From an uncultured Prevotellaceae bacterium (lineage in GTDB: Bacteria; Bacteroidota; Bacteroidia; Bacteroidales; Bacteroidaceae): a stretch of DNA of 5,787 bases. The notes under the pieces were generated by a model. That model saw only the letters and a program-made list of their open reading frames with translations. It searched no databases and had not been told where the DNA came from. The position numbers were made by a program, and so were the translations under genes. Where the stretch lies: positions 1 through 5,787 of the forward strand of contig CAMWRK010000143.1 of NCBI GenBank assembly GCA_947176655.1, in the 5' to 3' direction. Shown here piece by piece: positions 1-5,787 of the stretch; position 1 is the first letter of the stretch; each line of letters opens with the position of its first letter.

Positions 1-172
1 TGACGGGTGAGAAGATAACATCGGCAGACGTTGCACTGTTGCCCGCAATGATATAGTCCGGAGTGTCCGCACCGAGACCGAACCAGTCTCCTGTGTTGCG
101 GCTCAGCTGTGTGCCGCTGATGTTCCATCCCTCGAGGTCGCCGTCAAACTCCAAAGAGCAGTCCACGGTGAA
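1..172 (-). repeat. Module A copy 3 (A3), first 57 residues, cut by the window edge
   Basis: This is the start of a third module A (from residue 567), 540 bases from A2 with a 21-residue linker between. The protein is nearly the same as A2: the changes I see are Ser to Asn twice, Asp to Gly and Ile to Val. The DNA differs at roughly 22 of the first 166 positions by hand count, about 17 of them third codon positions. Confidence 0.85.
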
Positions 173-1870
173 TGCTTCGGGCTTGCCCTTGGGGTCGTCC
201 GGAACGTCCGGAACATCCGCCGCGGCCATCTGTGTACCCTCTATTATGAATGAGTCGAAACCTATCGTTCCGCAACGGCTTGCCATGGCGTCAGAGTATG
301 GCACAGGCTGTATGGCGAAGCACAATTCTGCATCGCTCTCCGGAGTGTATGTCACTTTGACCTTCCGCCATCCCGTGGTGGCAGTATTGGCTACAGTCTC
401 CACAAGTGCCACCTGGCTGTCCATGGACTGTGCCTGGCATACATATATCTTCACGCCGTAGTTGAAGAGGTTTGCCGGCATGCCGCCCGGTGCGTTGAAT
501 GCAAACTCCAGCGTGCAAGGTTCACCGGCTGCCAGTTTCCTGACGGGTGAGAAGATAACGTCGGCAGACGTTGCGCTGCTGCCTGCGATGATATAGTCCG
601 GAGTGTCCGCTCCGAGGCCGAACCAGTCGCCCGTATTGCGGCTCAACTGTGTGCCGCTTATGCTCCATCCCTCAAGGTCATCCTCGAATTCCAGAGAGCA
701 GTCTATGGTGAAGGGTTCGGGCTTGTCCTTGGGGTCGTCGGGAATGACTACGCCGGGAGTCAGGGTGCCCTCGAAGCCTGACACGCGGATGTTGTCAAAG
801 GCAACGGCACCTCCGGGATTCAGACCGCTTTCGTTGAAGGGGGTGATGATGAAGCAGTATTTGCCGTCGTTCTCGGGTGTGAATGTGAAGACCTCAGACT
901 CGAACCATTCGTCGGTGCGTTCCTCGACAACAGGTATTTCACCGATAAGAATGGCATCGGTCAGCTCCTGTGTCGGAGCGGCGTATACCTTGAAGCCATA
1001 TCCGAGATTGAGGGATTCGGATTTGGCTGAATAATGGAAGCTGAAGTTTGCTGTCGTCTTGCCTTCGAGCACGAAAAATTCGGTGGCAAGTGTATTGTTC
1101 TGCTTTACAGTGGCACCGATGTTGCCGAGTACCTTGTCGCCAGACGGAGGCTCCGGCAGACCGAGTGCTGTGGCGGAATAGCGGCGGAAAGGCTTGTTGC
1201 CGTCAGAGAACCATCCCCGGGGCAGCACGCTGATTCCTGGGAAGTCGGCATCGTCGTCGAAGGTGAACAGCTTTTCGAAAGCGTTCTCCTTCGGGGCGGC
1301 AGTCGCTTCGCTGCCCTCTATTATGAACGAGTCGAAACCTATCGTTCCGCAACGGCTTGCCATGGCGTCAGAGTATGGCACAGGCTGTATGGCGAAGCAC
1401 AATTCTGCATCGCTCTCCGGAGTGTATGTCACTTTGACCTTCCGCCATCCCGTGGTGGCAGTATTGGCTACAGTCTCCACAAGTGCCACCTGGCTGTCCA
1501 TGGACTGTGCCTGGCATACATATATCTTCACGCCGTAGTTGAAGAGGTTTGCCGGCATGCCGCCCGGTGCGTTGAATGCAAACTCCAGCGTGCAAGGTTC
1601 ACCGGCTGCCAGTTTCCTGACGGGTGAGAAGATAACGTCGGCAGACGTTGCGCTGCTGCCTGCGATGATATAGTCCGGAGTGTCCGCTCCGAGGCCGAAC
1701 CAGTCGCCCGTATTGCGGCTCAGCTGTGTGCCGCTGATGCTCCATCCGTCAAGGTCGTCCTCAAATTCCAGAGAACAGTCTACGGTAAACGGCGTTCCGG
1801 CGGCCATAGCTGGCAGCGCGGCAAAACAGCCGAGTACAGCAAGATAAATCAATGATGTAATTTTTTTCAT
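1..1870 (-). CDS. Secreted modular surface protein with repeated jelly-roll-like modules (3' end cut by window)
   Basis: The frame is open from the ATG at 1868-1870 to the window edge, giving 623 codons with no stop. Residues 1-23 form a signal peptide: MKK, a hydrophobic stretch, then an A-M-A signal peptidase I site near 23/24. The modules then run A1 (about 28-186), B (187-386), A2 (387-545) and A3 (from 567, cut). Module A opens with a D-C-S-L-E-F block, then a D-L-[DE]-G-W motif, and closes with an I-G-F-D-S-F strand. Module B has an F-T-F-D-D-D opening and an A-F-D-N-I-R-V close. Both look like the choice-of-anchor J or carbohydrate-binding jelly-rolls of Bacteroidetes; that fold is inferred. 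Pro/Asp/Lys linkers (P-D-D-P-K-x-K-P-E) precede A2 and A3. Module A carries five cysteines (32, 93, 119, 158, 174 in A1), repeated in A2. Likely role: adhesion or glycan binding at the surface. No catalytic motif is visible, and the anchoring signal or any enzyme domain would lie beyond the window. Confidence 0.88.
   Translation of the reverse strand, partial: MKKITSLIYLAVLGCFAALPAMAAGTPFTVDCSLEFEDDLDGWSISGTQLSRNTGDWFGLGADTPDYIIAGSSATSADVIFSPVRKLAAGEPCTLEFAFNAPGGMPANLFNYGVKIYVCQAQSMDSQVALVETVANTATTGWRKVKVTYTPESDAELCFAIQPVPYSDAMASRCGTIGFDSFIIEGSEATAAPKENAFEKLFTFDDDADFPGISVLPRGWFSDGNKPFRRYSATALGLPEPPSGDKVLGNIGATVKQNNTLATEFFVLEGKTTANFSFHYSAKSESLNLGYGFKVYAAPTQELTDAILIGEIPVVEERTDEWFESEVFTFTPENDGKYCFIITPFNESGLNPGGAVAFDNIRVSGFEGTLTPGVVIPDDPKDKPEPFTIDCSLEFEDDLEGWSISGTQLSRNTGDWFGLGADTPDYIIAGSSATSADVIFSPVRKLAAGEPCTLEFAFNAPGGMPANLFNYGVKIYVCQAQSMDSQVALVETVANTATTGWRKVKVTYTPESDAELCFAIQPVPYSDAMASRCGTIGFDSFIIEGTQMAAADVPDVPDDPKGKPEAFTVDCSLEFDGDLEGWNISGTQLSRNTGDWFGLGADTPDYIIAGNSATSADVIFSPV
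236..712 (-). repeat. Module A copy 2 (A2) of the surface protein
   Basis: This is the second copy of the 159-residue module A, residues 387-545. It is separated from A1 by the unrelated-looking module B (713..1312). About 394 bases in its core are identical to A1, while its N-terminal coding end (646-712) differs from A1 at several mostly silent positions. The reading frame is kept throughout. Confidence 0.9.
713..1312 (-). other. Module B of the surface protein (choice-of-anchor J-like)
   Basis: This single-copy module of about 200 residues (187-386) lies between A1 and A2. It has a linker rich in Ala/Lys/Glu, an F-T-F-D-D-D opening, P-R-G-W near 217-220, a C-terminal half with T-P-E-N-D-G-K-Y, and a V-A-F-D-N-I-R-V final strand (356-363). 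It ends in a T-P-G-V-V-I-P-D-D-P linker. The alternating beta pattern and the closing strand resemble the jelly-roll modules often found in multidomain Bacteroidetes secreted proteins. The family assignment is by eye only. Confidence 0.55.
1313..1789 (-). repeat. Module A copy 1 (A1) of the surface protein
   Basis: This stretch encodes residues 28-186 and matches 236..712 at an offset of 1077 bases, which is 359 codons. By direct reading the two copies are identical from 1329 to 1722 (252 to 645 in the other copy). One mismatch lies just outside at 1328/251. On the other side, mismatches begin at 1723/646 and recur about every 6-12 bases. Confidence 0.9.
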
Positions 1871-1896
1871 ACTTAATATATTATTGTTGTGTTTGT

Positions 1897-1914
1897 TCGT
1901 ATCGTGATATACGA
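1897..1914 (-). repeat. Small inverted repeat in the leader of the surface-protein gene
   Basis: TCGTAT and ATACGA are perfect 6-base arms around a 6-base loop, inside the predicted 5' untranslated region, about 27 bases before the ATG. It could be a short leader hairpin or an operator for a small dimeric repressor. The arms are short and AT-rich, so chance is possible. Confidence 0.35.
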
Positions 1915-1960
1915 CAGCAATCGCCGGCTTTTTTCTTAGAAAGCTATTGCCATCATTCTG

Positions 1961-1994
1961 CAAAGGTAGGCTTTTTTTCTACAATTGGCTCAAA
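1961..1994 (-). promoter_or_regulatory. Bacteroidetes-type promoter for the surface-protein gene
   Basis: The minus strand carries TACCTTTG (complement of 1961-1968), an exact match to the -7 consensus TAnnTTTG used by the Bacteroidetes primary sigma factor. A TTTG (complement of 1991-1994) lies 22 bases upstream, slightly longer than usual for the -33 element. Transcription would begin near 1954, leaving a leader of about 84 bases. The bases just before the ATG are AT-rich with no Shine-Dalgarno, as is normal in this phylum. Confidence 0.65.
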
Positions 1995-2003
1995 AGCAAC
2001 GGC

Positions 2004-2037
2004 AAAAACAGCATAATATCAACCATTTTGCTGCTTT
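2004..2037 (-). terminator. Possible Rho-independent terminator after the S24 peptidase gene
   Basis: Read on the minus strand, AAAGCAGCA and TGCTGTTTT can form a 9-pair stem with one G-U pair and a 15-base loop. The stem runs into a five-T tract (complement of 2004-2008). It lies about 41 bases after the peptidase stop codon and just upstream of the next promoter. The stem is AT-rich and the loop is long, so termination may be weak. Confidence 0.35.
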
Positions 2038-2078
2038 CCGTGCAAACTGTGACGTAAAAACGCGGCTCCGGCAACCAT

Positions 2079-2942
2079 TCACACTGTTCTCCGCCGTTTC
2101 TCCACCGCCTCCGCCACATCTTTGGCTATGCGTGCATAGGCCTCGAAGCGCACTCCGGTGACCGGAGCGTCGTACATGTCCCACTGTCTCACCGGTTTGC
2201 GGAAGCTCTGCACAGCCATGCGTCGCATCACCTCCGTATTAGGCAGATGGGGATGATCCGGCACAATGCGCGACACCATATCCACAAAGGTCATGTATCT
2301 TTCCTGTTCAAGCACGCCAGTGTCCACCAAGGCACGGTATACGGCATACCACTGGCGTCTTGTGGCCACACCGGCGGCCACCTGCGCTATTATCTCAGCA
2401 CACTCTTTTTGTCCCGGCGCTGCTGATGCGGGAGCTTCCTCCACGCGCCTTATGCTGTGCATCAGGTCGGCGTGGCTTATCCGTGGCATCTCCCTCATGT
2501 GCTTCACCACACGTCCCAGTATCCTCACGTTCATCTCCTCGCGCAGTGCTATGGGCGTGTACTTATCGTTGCACGGCACCAACCAACTCTGCCCGTTCCC
2601 GTCGCGGAAGAAGGCCTTCACCGTACACTCGCCGTCTATGCATGCCACCACAATGTCGCCATCGTCCACCGTAGGAGTCACCTGTATCTGCAACCTGTCT
2701 CCGGGCAGTATCCCGGCATCCTTCATGGAATCCCCCTCCACATCTATCACGAACATGGGGCTTCTTCCCACCATGTCCTTCGGCAGGAGCAGATATTCTC
2801 CTGCCGTTGCGTCGCCTGGCATTGCAGGGGTGCCGGCTCTGACCGGCACGTCGACATACTCCACCGGCGTGTCGCACAGTCTGGGGTTCATGCCCGAACA
2901 CTCAAGCATACCCAACACTTCGCCTATTTCCTCTTCCGTCAT
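2079..2942 (-). CDS. S24-family (LexA/UmuD-type) self-cleaving peptidase without HTH, with an unrecognised C-terminal extension
   Basis: Residues about 30-148 form an S24 peptidase domain. V-R-A-G-T-P-A places a LexA/UmuD-like Ala36-Gly37 cleavage bond, V-E-G-D-S-M gives nucleophile Ser72, and C-T-V-K-A-F-F gives general base Lys109. In this family, activated RecA or another trigger promotes self-cleavage at that bond. Only about 28 residues precede the domain, so there is no LexA-type winged helix; an in-frame TGA about 17 codons upstream of the ATG rules out a long extension. The layout is therefore UmuD-like, but UmuD is about 140 residues and this protein is 287. Residues 155-287 are an extra, probably helical region with a conserved-looking S-F-R-K-P-V-R-Q-W-D segment that I cannot assign. 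No umuC-like polymerase gene lies beside it. It sits 141 bases after the small-protein gene, behind a GC-rich hairpin leader, and I see no TAnnTTTG promoter in that gap. It could be a stress regulator, a polymerase accessory or a phage-derived protein. The S24 call is firm; the role is open. Confidence 0.88.
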   Translation of the reverse strand: MTEEEIGEVLGMLECSGMNPRLCDTPVEYVDVPVRAGTPAMPGDATAGEYLLLPKDMVGRSPMFVIDVEGDSMKDAGILPGDRLQIQVTPTVDDGDIVVACIDGECTVKAFFRDGNGQSWLVPCNDKYTPIALREEMNVRILGRVVKHMREMPRISHADLMHSIRRVEEAPASAAPGQKECAEIIAQVAAGVATRRQWYAVYRALVDTGVLEQERYMTFVDMVSRIVPDHPHLPNTEVMRRMAVQSFRKPVRQWDMYDAPVTGVRFEAYARIAKDVAEAVEKRRRTV

Positions 2943-2993
2943 ATTTCTGTTCTTCTTTTGTCGCCCTCTGTTCTCTCTTCAGGGATTTGTCCG

Positions 2994-3024
2994 GCGGCGG
3001 GCATGGCACATAAAGAACCGCCGC
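2994..3024 (-). promoter_or_regulatory. Alternative hairpin overlapping the terminator stem (attenuator-like)
   Basis: GCGGCGG (complement of 3018-3024), the second arm of the terminator stem, can also pair with CCGCCGC (complement of 2994-3000) further downstream across a 17-base loop. The two hairpins cannot form together. This three-segment layout sits 52 bases before the S24 start codon. The pairing is plain in the sequence; a regulatory role is inference, and GC-rich GGC repeats can pair by chance. Confidence 0.35.
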
Positions 3025-3056
3025 GGCTCTGACTATGGGTCAGTGTGTCGCGGCGG
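3010..3056 (-). terminator. GC-rich hairpin followed by a T-rich stretch, after the small-protein gene
   Basis: On the minus strand, CCGCCGCG (complement of 3049-3056) pairs perfectly with CGCGGCGG (complement of 3018-3025). The loop holds a smaller nested stem, GACCC/GTCAG-like around 3029-3043. The bases after the stem are TTCTTTAT, an imperfect T tract. It lies 28 bases after the small-protein stop and looks like the terminator of the upstream pair of genes, possibly a leaky one. Confidence 0.55.
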
Positions 3057-3083
3057 CAGTGTGTCATTATTGTCTTGTGTTGT

Positions 3084-3278
3084 CTACCATCCCTGCTCCC
3101 ATACGTTGGGGGAAACTCCTATGTTCCCGTCCTCGCGTCCGAGCTGGTTGTTGGGATCGGAGGTGTCTACCTTGTTCTCGTTGTCAAGGCTGATGCTTGC
3201 GGCCAGAAGGCTCTCCGCAGAGATGTCTATGACTTTCGTCGTGGGCTTGATGTATGTCTTGTTCATACGTGTTGTCAT
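3084..3278 (-). CDS. Bacteroidales small protein, TYIKPTTKVID type, function unknown
   Basis: This 64-residue protein is very hydrophilic after a short N-terminal block, T-Y-I-K-P-T-T-K-V-I-D-I followed by S-L-L-A-A-S. The block recalls numerous small Bacteroides and Prevotella proteins that I know only as hypothetical; the C-terminal half of such proteins is variable and rich in Asn, Asp and Gly, as here. There is no signal peptide, membrane segment or cysteine. Relatives usually begin M-[KN]-K-x-Y, so translation may start at Met5 (3266) instead of the ATG at 3278, giving 60 residues. The gene starts 30 bases after the large secreted-protein gene with no terminator between them, so the two are probably co-transcribed. 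The short L-L-A-A-S block resembles a leader-to-core boundary in appearance only; no maturation enzyme is seen nearby. Confidence 0.75.
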   Translation of the reverse strand: MTTRMNKTYIKPTTKVIDISAESLLAASISLDNENKVDTSDPNNQLGREDGNIGVSPNVWEQGW

Positions 3279-3308
3279 GTTGAAAAGTTTATGAATGCTT
3301 TATCTGTT

Positions 3309-5787
3309 TTACTTTACCATTTTCTTGCCGTCTACAATGTACAGTCCCTTGACAGCGTTCTGTACTCTGCGTCCGCTCAAGTCGTAGATTACGGTATGCT
3401 GACCGTTCACACCATCCATGCTCTCGATACCAGTCTCGTCACCTCCTCCGAAATTGAAGGAGAAGAAGCGTGTCTCGGCTGTGATGACGCTGCTTGCGGG
3501 CAGATAGGCCTTGAAGCCGTTGTTGATGACCTTGCCGGCATGCTCACCTTCTTCTATCTGCTGGGCCTTTGCCATTCCGGCACCGCTTGCTGTCTGTGCC
3601 AGTACGTATATCTCCCCGTCGATGTATTCGGGAATTATCGTGCCATGTAACAGGTTGGTGCCACCGATGCTGCCTTCTCCGCCTACGGTCAGCATGTATG
3701 TTCCGGCCTCGCCTTTCAGTATAACACCGGTTTCGGCAGGGATAACACCACCTGTTATCTCTGTCAGCTTCATGTCTGTAGCTGTTGTTGCGTTGGCATA
3801 GTATGCTTCCAGTGTACCGTTCTCGGGCAGGGTCAGTGCCACGGGAGAATACAGAGTGGCGTAACCGGCAGAGGTGATGACGACGGGCAGGGCGGTGACT
3901 TCCTCGAGCTGCCAGTTGTAACCCATGCCGCCGGTGCTTGGAGGATTGCTGTTGCCTCCGTCAATGCGGTTGTGAGTCTGTGCACCATATATGTATCTCT
4001 GACCATAACCGTGGGTAGCACTGGTGAAAGAGATATTGTATTGGCAGAATACTCCGTTTGCGGCAGGATAGAAAGCTACATTTGAAGTGTTGCCTACGGC
4101 CACGAAGTCGTGACATTCTATGGAGCGGCCTTTGCTGAGAGAAATCAGGTGCGTTCCTTCGTCACTATCGTCATTGGCATCATCGTTTTCGTTATAGTAG
4201 TAGAATATGGTGTTGGGATCGTTGCTGTCAAGCGACACCATTGTGAAACGTTGTTCGGTAGTTGTATGGGCAGCCTGCATTACAGAAACATAAGGTGTTG
4301 TCTGACTCTCATCGCAGCAACGGATGCGGTAGAATTTGTTAAATTCGGGCTGATTGATTTGGGTGGCGTCTCTTTCTGCTTCCAATTTGTTGAACATTGC
4401 TTCGATGTCTGCCTCGGGTGTGTCTTCTGTAATGGAGTTGTAGAACTCGAGTGCTTCGTTGTAGACATCAAGCAGTGCGGCGTTATAGTAATTGACACCA
4501 TCGCGGAGCAGCCACTCGCCGTTGACACAGTATGTCTCGCGAACAAGTCGCAGACAGTTTCTTAGATTCAACGCGGCCTCGCCCATCACGGGTTCAACCT
4601 GCCAGATGTATCTGTCCTGGGGAGCGACTTGATTCGGATTTACTGCCGTCGTGGTTCCGTATTGCTCACCTTTACCGATGAAATAGTTTTCATGCCATTC
4701 TGTTGTTGCTGCGTTCACGTTGGTAAGGCGGATGGCATAGCGGTCGGGGATTTCTTCTGTTTGGAAGAACACCTGACTCTCATAGGTTCTGTTATTTGTC
4801 GAAGTTGAAATCTGGGTGTTGTTATATACAGTGTTTGATATGCGCAGGTCATTCATCTTGAGGAAATATGAATGGGCATACAGACCTCCGGCAGCACCGT
4901 TTTGGATATCATAGAACATTGGCTCTTCTGTGACCGTTATAACGTTGTTTTCTCCATTGGTCTGCAGATAGTGCTTCGTGTCGTTATCGTCAGTGTAGTA
5001 GATAAAATAGCTGCCGGGAGCCAGTTCGGCGGCTTCGTAGTTCATCGCGTTGTATACTATATCGATCACCTGTGTATCTGTCTCGTCCTTAACTACAGGA
5101 TCGCCGTTGTAAATGTAACCGAAATATGCAGGAAGTTCAATGTCGTCTCCTACTCGCTGCATACTTGTTATGCTCTCGGTTCCAGCAACGTTTCCGTCTG
5201 CATCGTGTCTGGTGATATTGAGCGTATATTTGCGGTAGCATGAAGCGTCTACTGCCAATTGTACGCTCCAGATGCCGGTACCAGACGGATACGCGGCACT
5301 ATTTACATTGAGGTATGCATCGTCAGCCTTGGCAAAGCGGACACCATAGGTTTGGATGTAAGTGTCGGTATATCCGGAATGCACATTGCTTTTGTCGAAT
5401 TGATGTTTGTTCTTGTTGTTTTGGTTGGTTTCTATTGTGGTGATATTGCATATCTCAAACTGGGCGGGATCTGCACTCAAACTGCCTACAGAGGCGGCAT
5501 TGTCGGCTTGTACATATTTGTCATCCTCGAAAGCTCTTTTCAAATAGAATTTGGTATTTTCGTTGTCGTTTACAGGAACCAGGTCGAAAATCATGTCCAT
5601 GGTGAGAGGAAGTGTTGCCTTAAGATCGGTTGTGGCGGTGTAGAATTGGTTGTAGGCTCCGCTTGTCTCACCTACGCTTCTCACAGCAATACGCTTGGTC
5701 GTAGGTGTTGCAAGTTCTGCTGGCATGTAGAGTGGCAGATATGTCACTTCCAGAATCTGGTCGTTACTTTCATCCTTTGTGTAGGCA
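3309..5787 (-). CDS. Large secreted beta-rich protein with a sorting-signal-like C-terminus (5' end cut by window)
   Basis: The frame is open from the right edge to the TAA at 3309-3311, giving 825 visible residues. A GTG at 5747 is not a credible start, because in-frame coding sequence continues upstream of it. Most of the chain is beta-rich, with several F-Y-[LI]-[KR] or Y-A-I-R openings (near residues 80, 349 and 484) followed by Y/G/N-rich stretches, as in ricin-like beta-trefoils; this is inferred. Residues about 435-480 are a helical, acidic spacer. Near 625-650 there is a W-Q-L-E-E-V block and an A-G-Y-A-T-L-Y-S-P-V strand, a combination common in secreted Prevotella proteins. The last 25 residues carry Y-D-L-S-G-R-R and K-G-L-Y-I-V-D-G-K-K, matching the tail seen in many Prevotella/Bacteroides exported proteins and resembling type IX secretion (type A) sorting domains. 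No catalytic domain is visible, but one could lie in the missing N-terminus; such tails often follow glycoside hydrolases or other hydrolases. The small-protein gene follows directly. Confidence 0.85.
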   Translation of the reverse strand, partial: AYTKDESNDQILEVTYLPLYMPAELATPTTKRIAVRSVGETSGAYNQFYTATTDLKATLPLTMDMIFDLVPVNDNENTKFYLKRAFEDDKYVQADNAASVGSLSADPAQFEICNITTIETNQNNKNKHQFDKSNVHSGYTDTYIQTYGVRFAKADDAYLNVNSAAYPSGTGIWSVQLAVDASCYRKYTLNITRHDADGNVAGTESITSMQRVGDDIELPAYFGYIYNGDPVVKDETDTQVIDIVYNAMNYEAAELAPGSYFIYYTDDNDTKHYLQTNGENNVITVTEEPMFYDIQNGAAGGLYAHSYFLKMNDLRISNTVYNNTQISTSTNNRTYESQVFFQTEEIPDRYAIRLTNVNAATTEWHENYFIGKGEQYGTTTAVNPNQVAPQDRYIWQVEPVMGEAALNLRNCLRLVRETYCVNGEWLLRDGVNYYNAALLDVYNEALEFYNSITEDTPEADIEAMFNKLEAERDATQINQPEFNKFYRIRCCDESQTTPYVSVMQAAHTTTEQRFTMVSLDSNDPNTIFYYYNENDDANDDSDEGTHLISLSKGRSIECHDFVAVGNTSNVAFYPAANGVFCQYNISFTSATHGYGQRYIYGAQTHNRIDGGNSNPPSTGGMGYNWQLEEVTALPVVITSAGYATLYSPVALTLPENGTLEAYYANATTATDMKLTEITGGVIPAETGVILKGEAGTYMLTVGGEGSIGGTNLLHGTIIPEYIDGEIYVLAQTASGAGMAKAQQIEEGEHAGKVINNGFKAYLPASSVITAETRFFSFNFGGGDETGIESMDGVNGQHTVIYDLSGRRVQNAVKGLYIVDGKKMVK

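Larger units (their letters stand above)
1871..2078 (-). other. Intergenic region between the S24 peptidase and surface-protein genes
   Basis: These 208 bases hold the possible terminator (2004-2037), the promoter (1961-1994) and the leader inverted repeat (1897-1914). A second GC-rich patch followed by five Ts lies at about 2056-2070 on the minus strand, but its stem is only about three pairs. I see no gene or known riboswitch here. Confidence 0.7.

Noticed and set aside
291..518. Pair of identical 75-codon minus-strand frames (also at 1368..1595)
   Set aside because: They are in a different frame from the 623-codon surface-protein reading. They are identical only because they lie in the duplicated module A.
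63..1627. Several plus-strand open frames of 114-197 codons over the surface-protein gene
   Set aside because: They are antisense to a coherent signal-peptide-bearing protein. Their shared endings simply reflect the repeated modules.
1..1789. Mobile element or CRISPR explanation for the repeats
   Set aside because: The repeats are long, in frame and protein-coding, with no transposase, terminal inverted repeats or short regular spacers.
1826..1870. Lipoprotein signal at V-L-G-C15 in the surface protein
   Set aside because: The hydrophobic stretch continues past the cysteine to a good A-M-A signal peptidase I site, and no acidic export signal follows the cysteine. A lipoprotein is possible but less likely.
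1990..2184. 64-codon minus-strand frame overlapping the end of the S24 gene
   Set aside because: It overlaps the S24 coding sequence out of frame, has no promoter of its own, and runs through the likely terminator; the composition is Arg/Cys-rich as in shadow frames.
2079..2942. Calling the S24 protein LexA
   Set aside because: The N-terminal winged-helix DNA-binding domain is absent, and an in-frame stop shortly upstream prevents a longer start.
2266..3294. Long plus-strand open frame (342 codons) across the S24 and small-protein genes
   Set aside because: It lies opposite a convincing S24 peptidase and crosses the intergenic hairpin. Its protein is Ser/Pro/Cys-rich without recognisable motifs, as expected of the antisense of a GC-rich gene.

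Overview
The window looks like chromosomal DNA of a Bacteroidales bacterium (Prevotella/Segatella, Bacteroides or Muribaculaceae type; the genus cannot be fixed from this sequence). Four things point there: a large secreted protein ending in the YDLSGRR...KGLYIVDGKK tail typical of that order, a 64-residue protein of the TYIKPTTKVID type, jelly-roll-like surface modules, and a Bacteroidetes-style promoter (TAnnTTTG) ahead of a start codon with an AT-rich leader and no Shine-Dalgarno. All four supported genes lie on the minus strand, so the window is read from right to left. Both end genes are cut by the window edges.

In transcription order: (1) 5787-3309, the C-terminal 825 residues of a large exported protein with repeated beta-rich, ricin-like blocks, a helical spacer and a C-terminal tail resembling a type IX sorting signal. 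(2) 3278-3084, a 64-residue Bacteroidales small protein of unknown function, 30 bases downstream and probably in the same transcript. (3) 3083-2943, a GC-rich leader in which one segment can pair with either of two partners; one pairing is terminator-like. (4) 2942-2079, a 287-residue S24 (LexA/UmuD-type) self-cleaving peptidase with an intact Ala-Gly bond and Ser/Lys dyad, no DNA-binding domain, and a C-terminal extension of about 135 residues that I do not recognise. (5) 2078-1871, a short intergenic region with a possible terminator and a promoter. (6) 1870-1, the N-terminal 623 residues of a secreted modular protein arranged signal peptide, A1, B, A2, A3 (cut). The DNA of A1 and A2 is identical over about 394 bases, whereas A3 differs mostly at silent sites.

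The two outer genes encode cell-surface or secreted proteins. The peptidase between them is the likeliest regulatory or stress-response component, but nothing seen here proves that it controls its neighbours. No tRNA, rRNA, CRISPR array, insertion sequence or phage structural gene was seen. The most unusual items are the homogenised repeat and the HTH-less S24 protein with its extra domain and attenuator-like leader.
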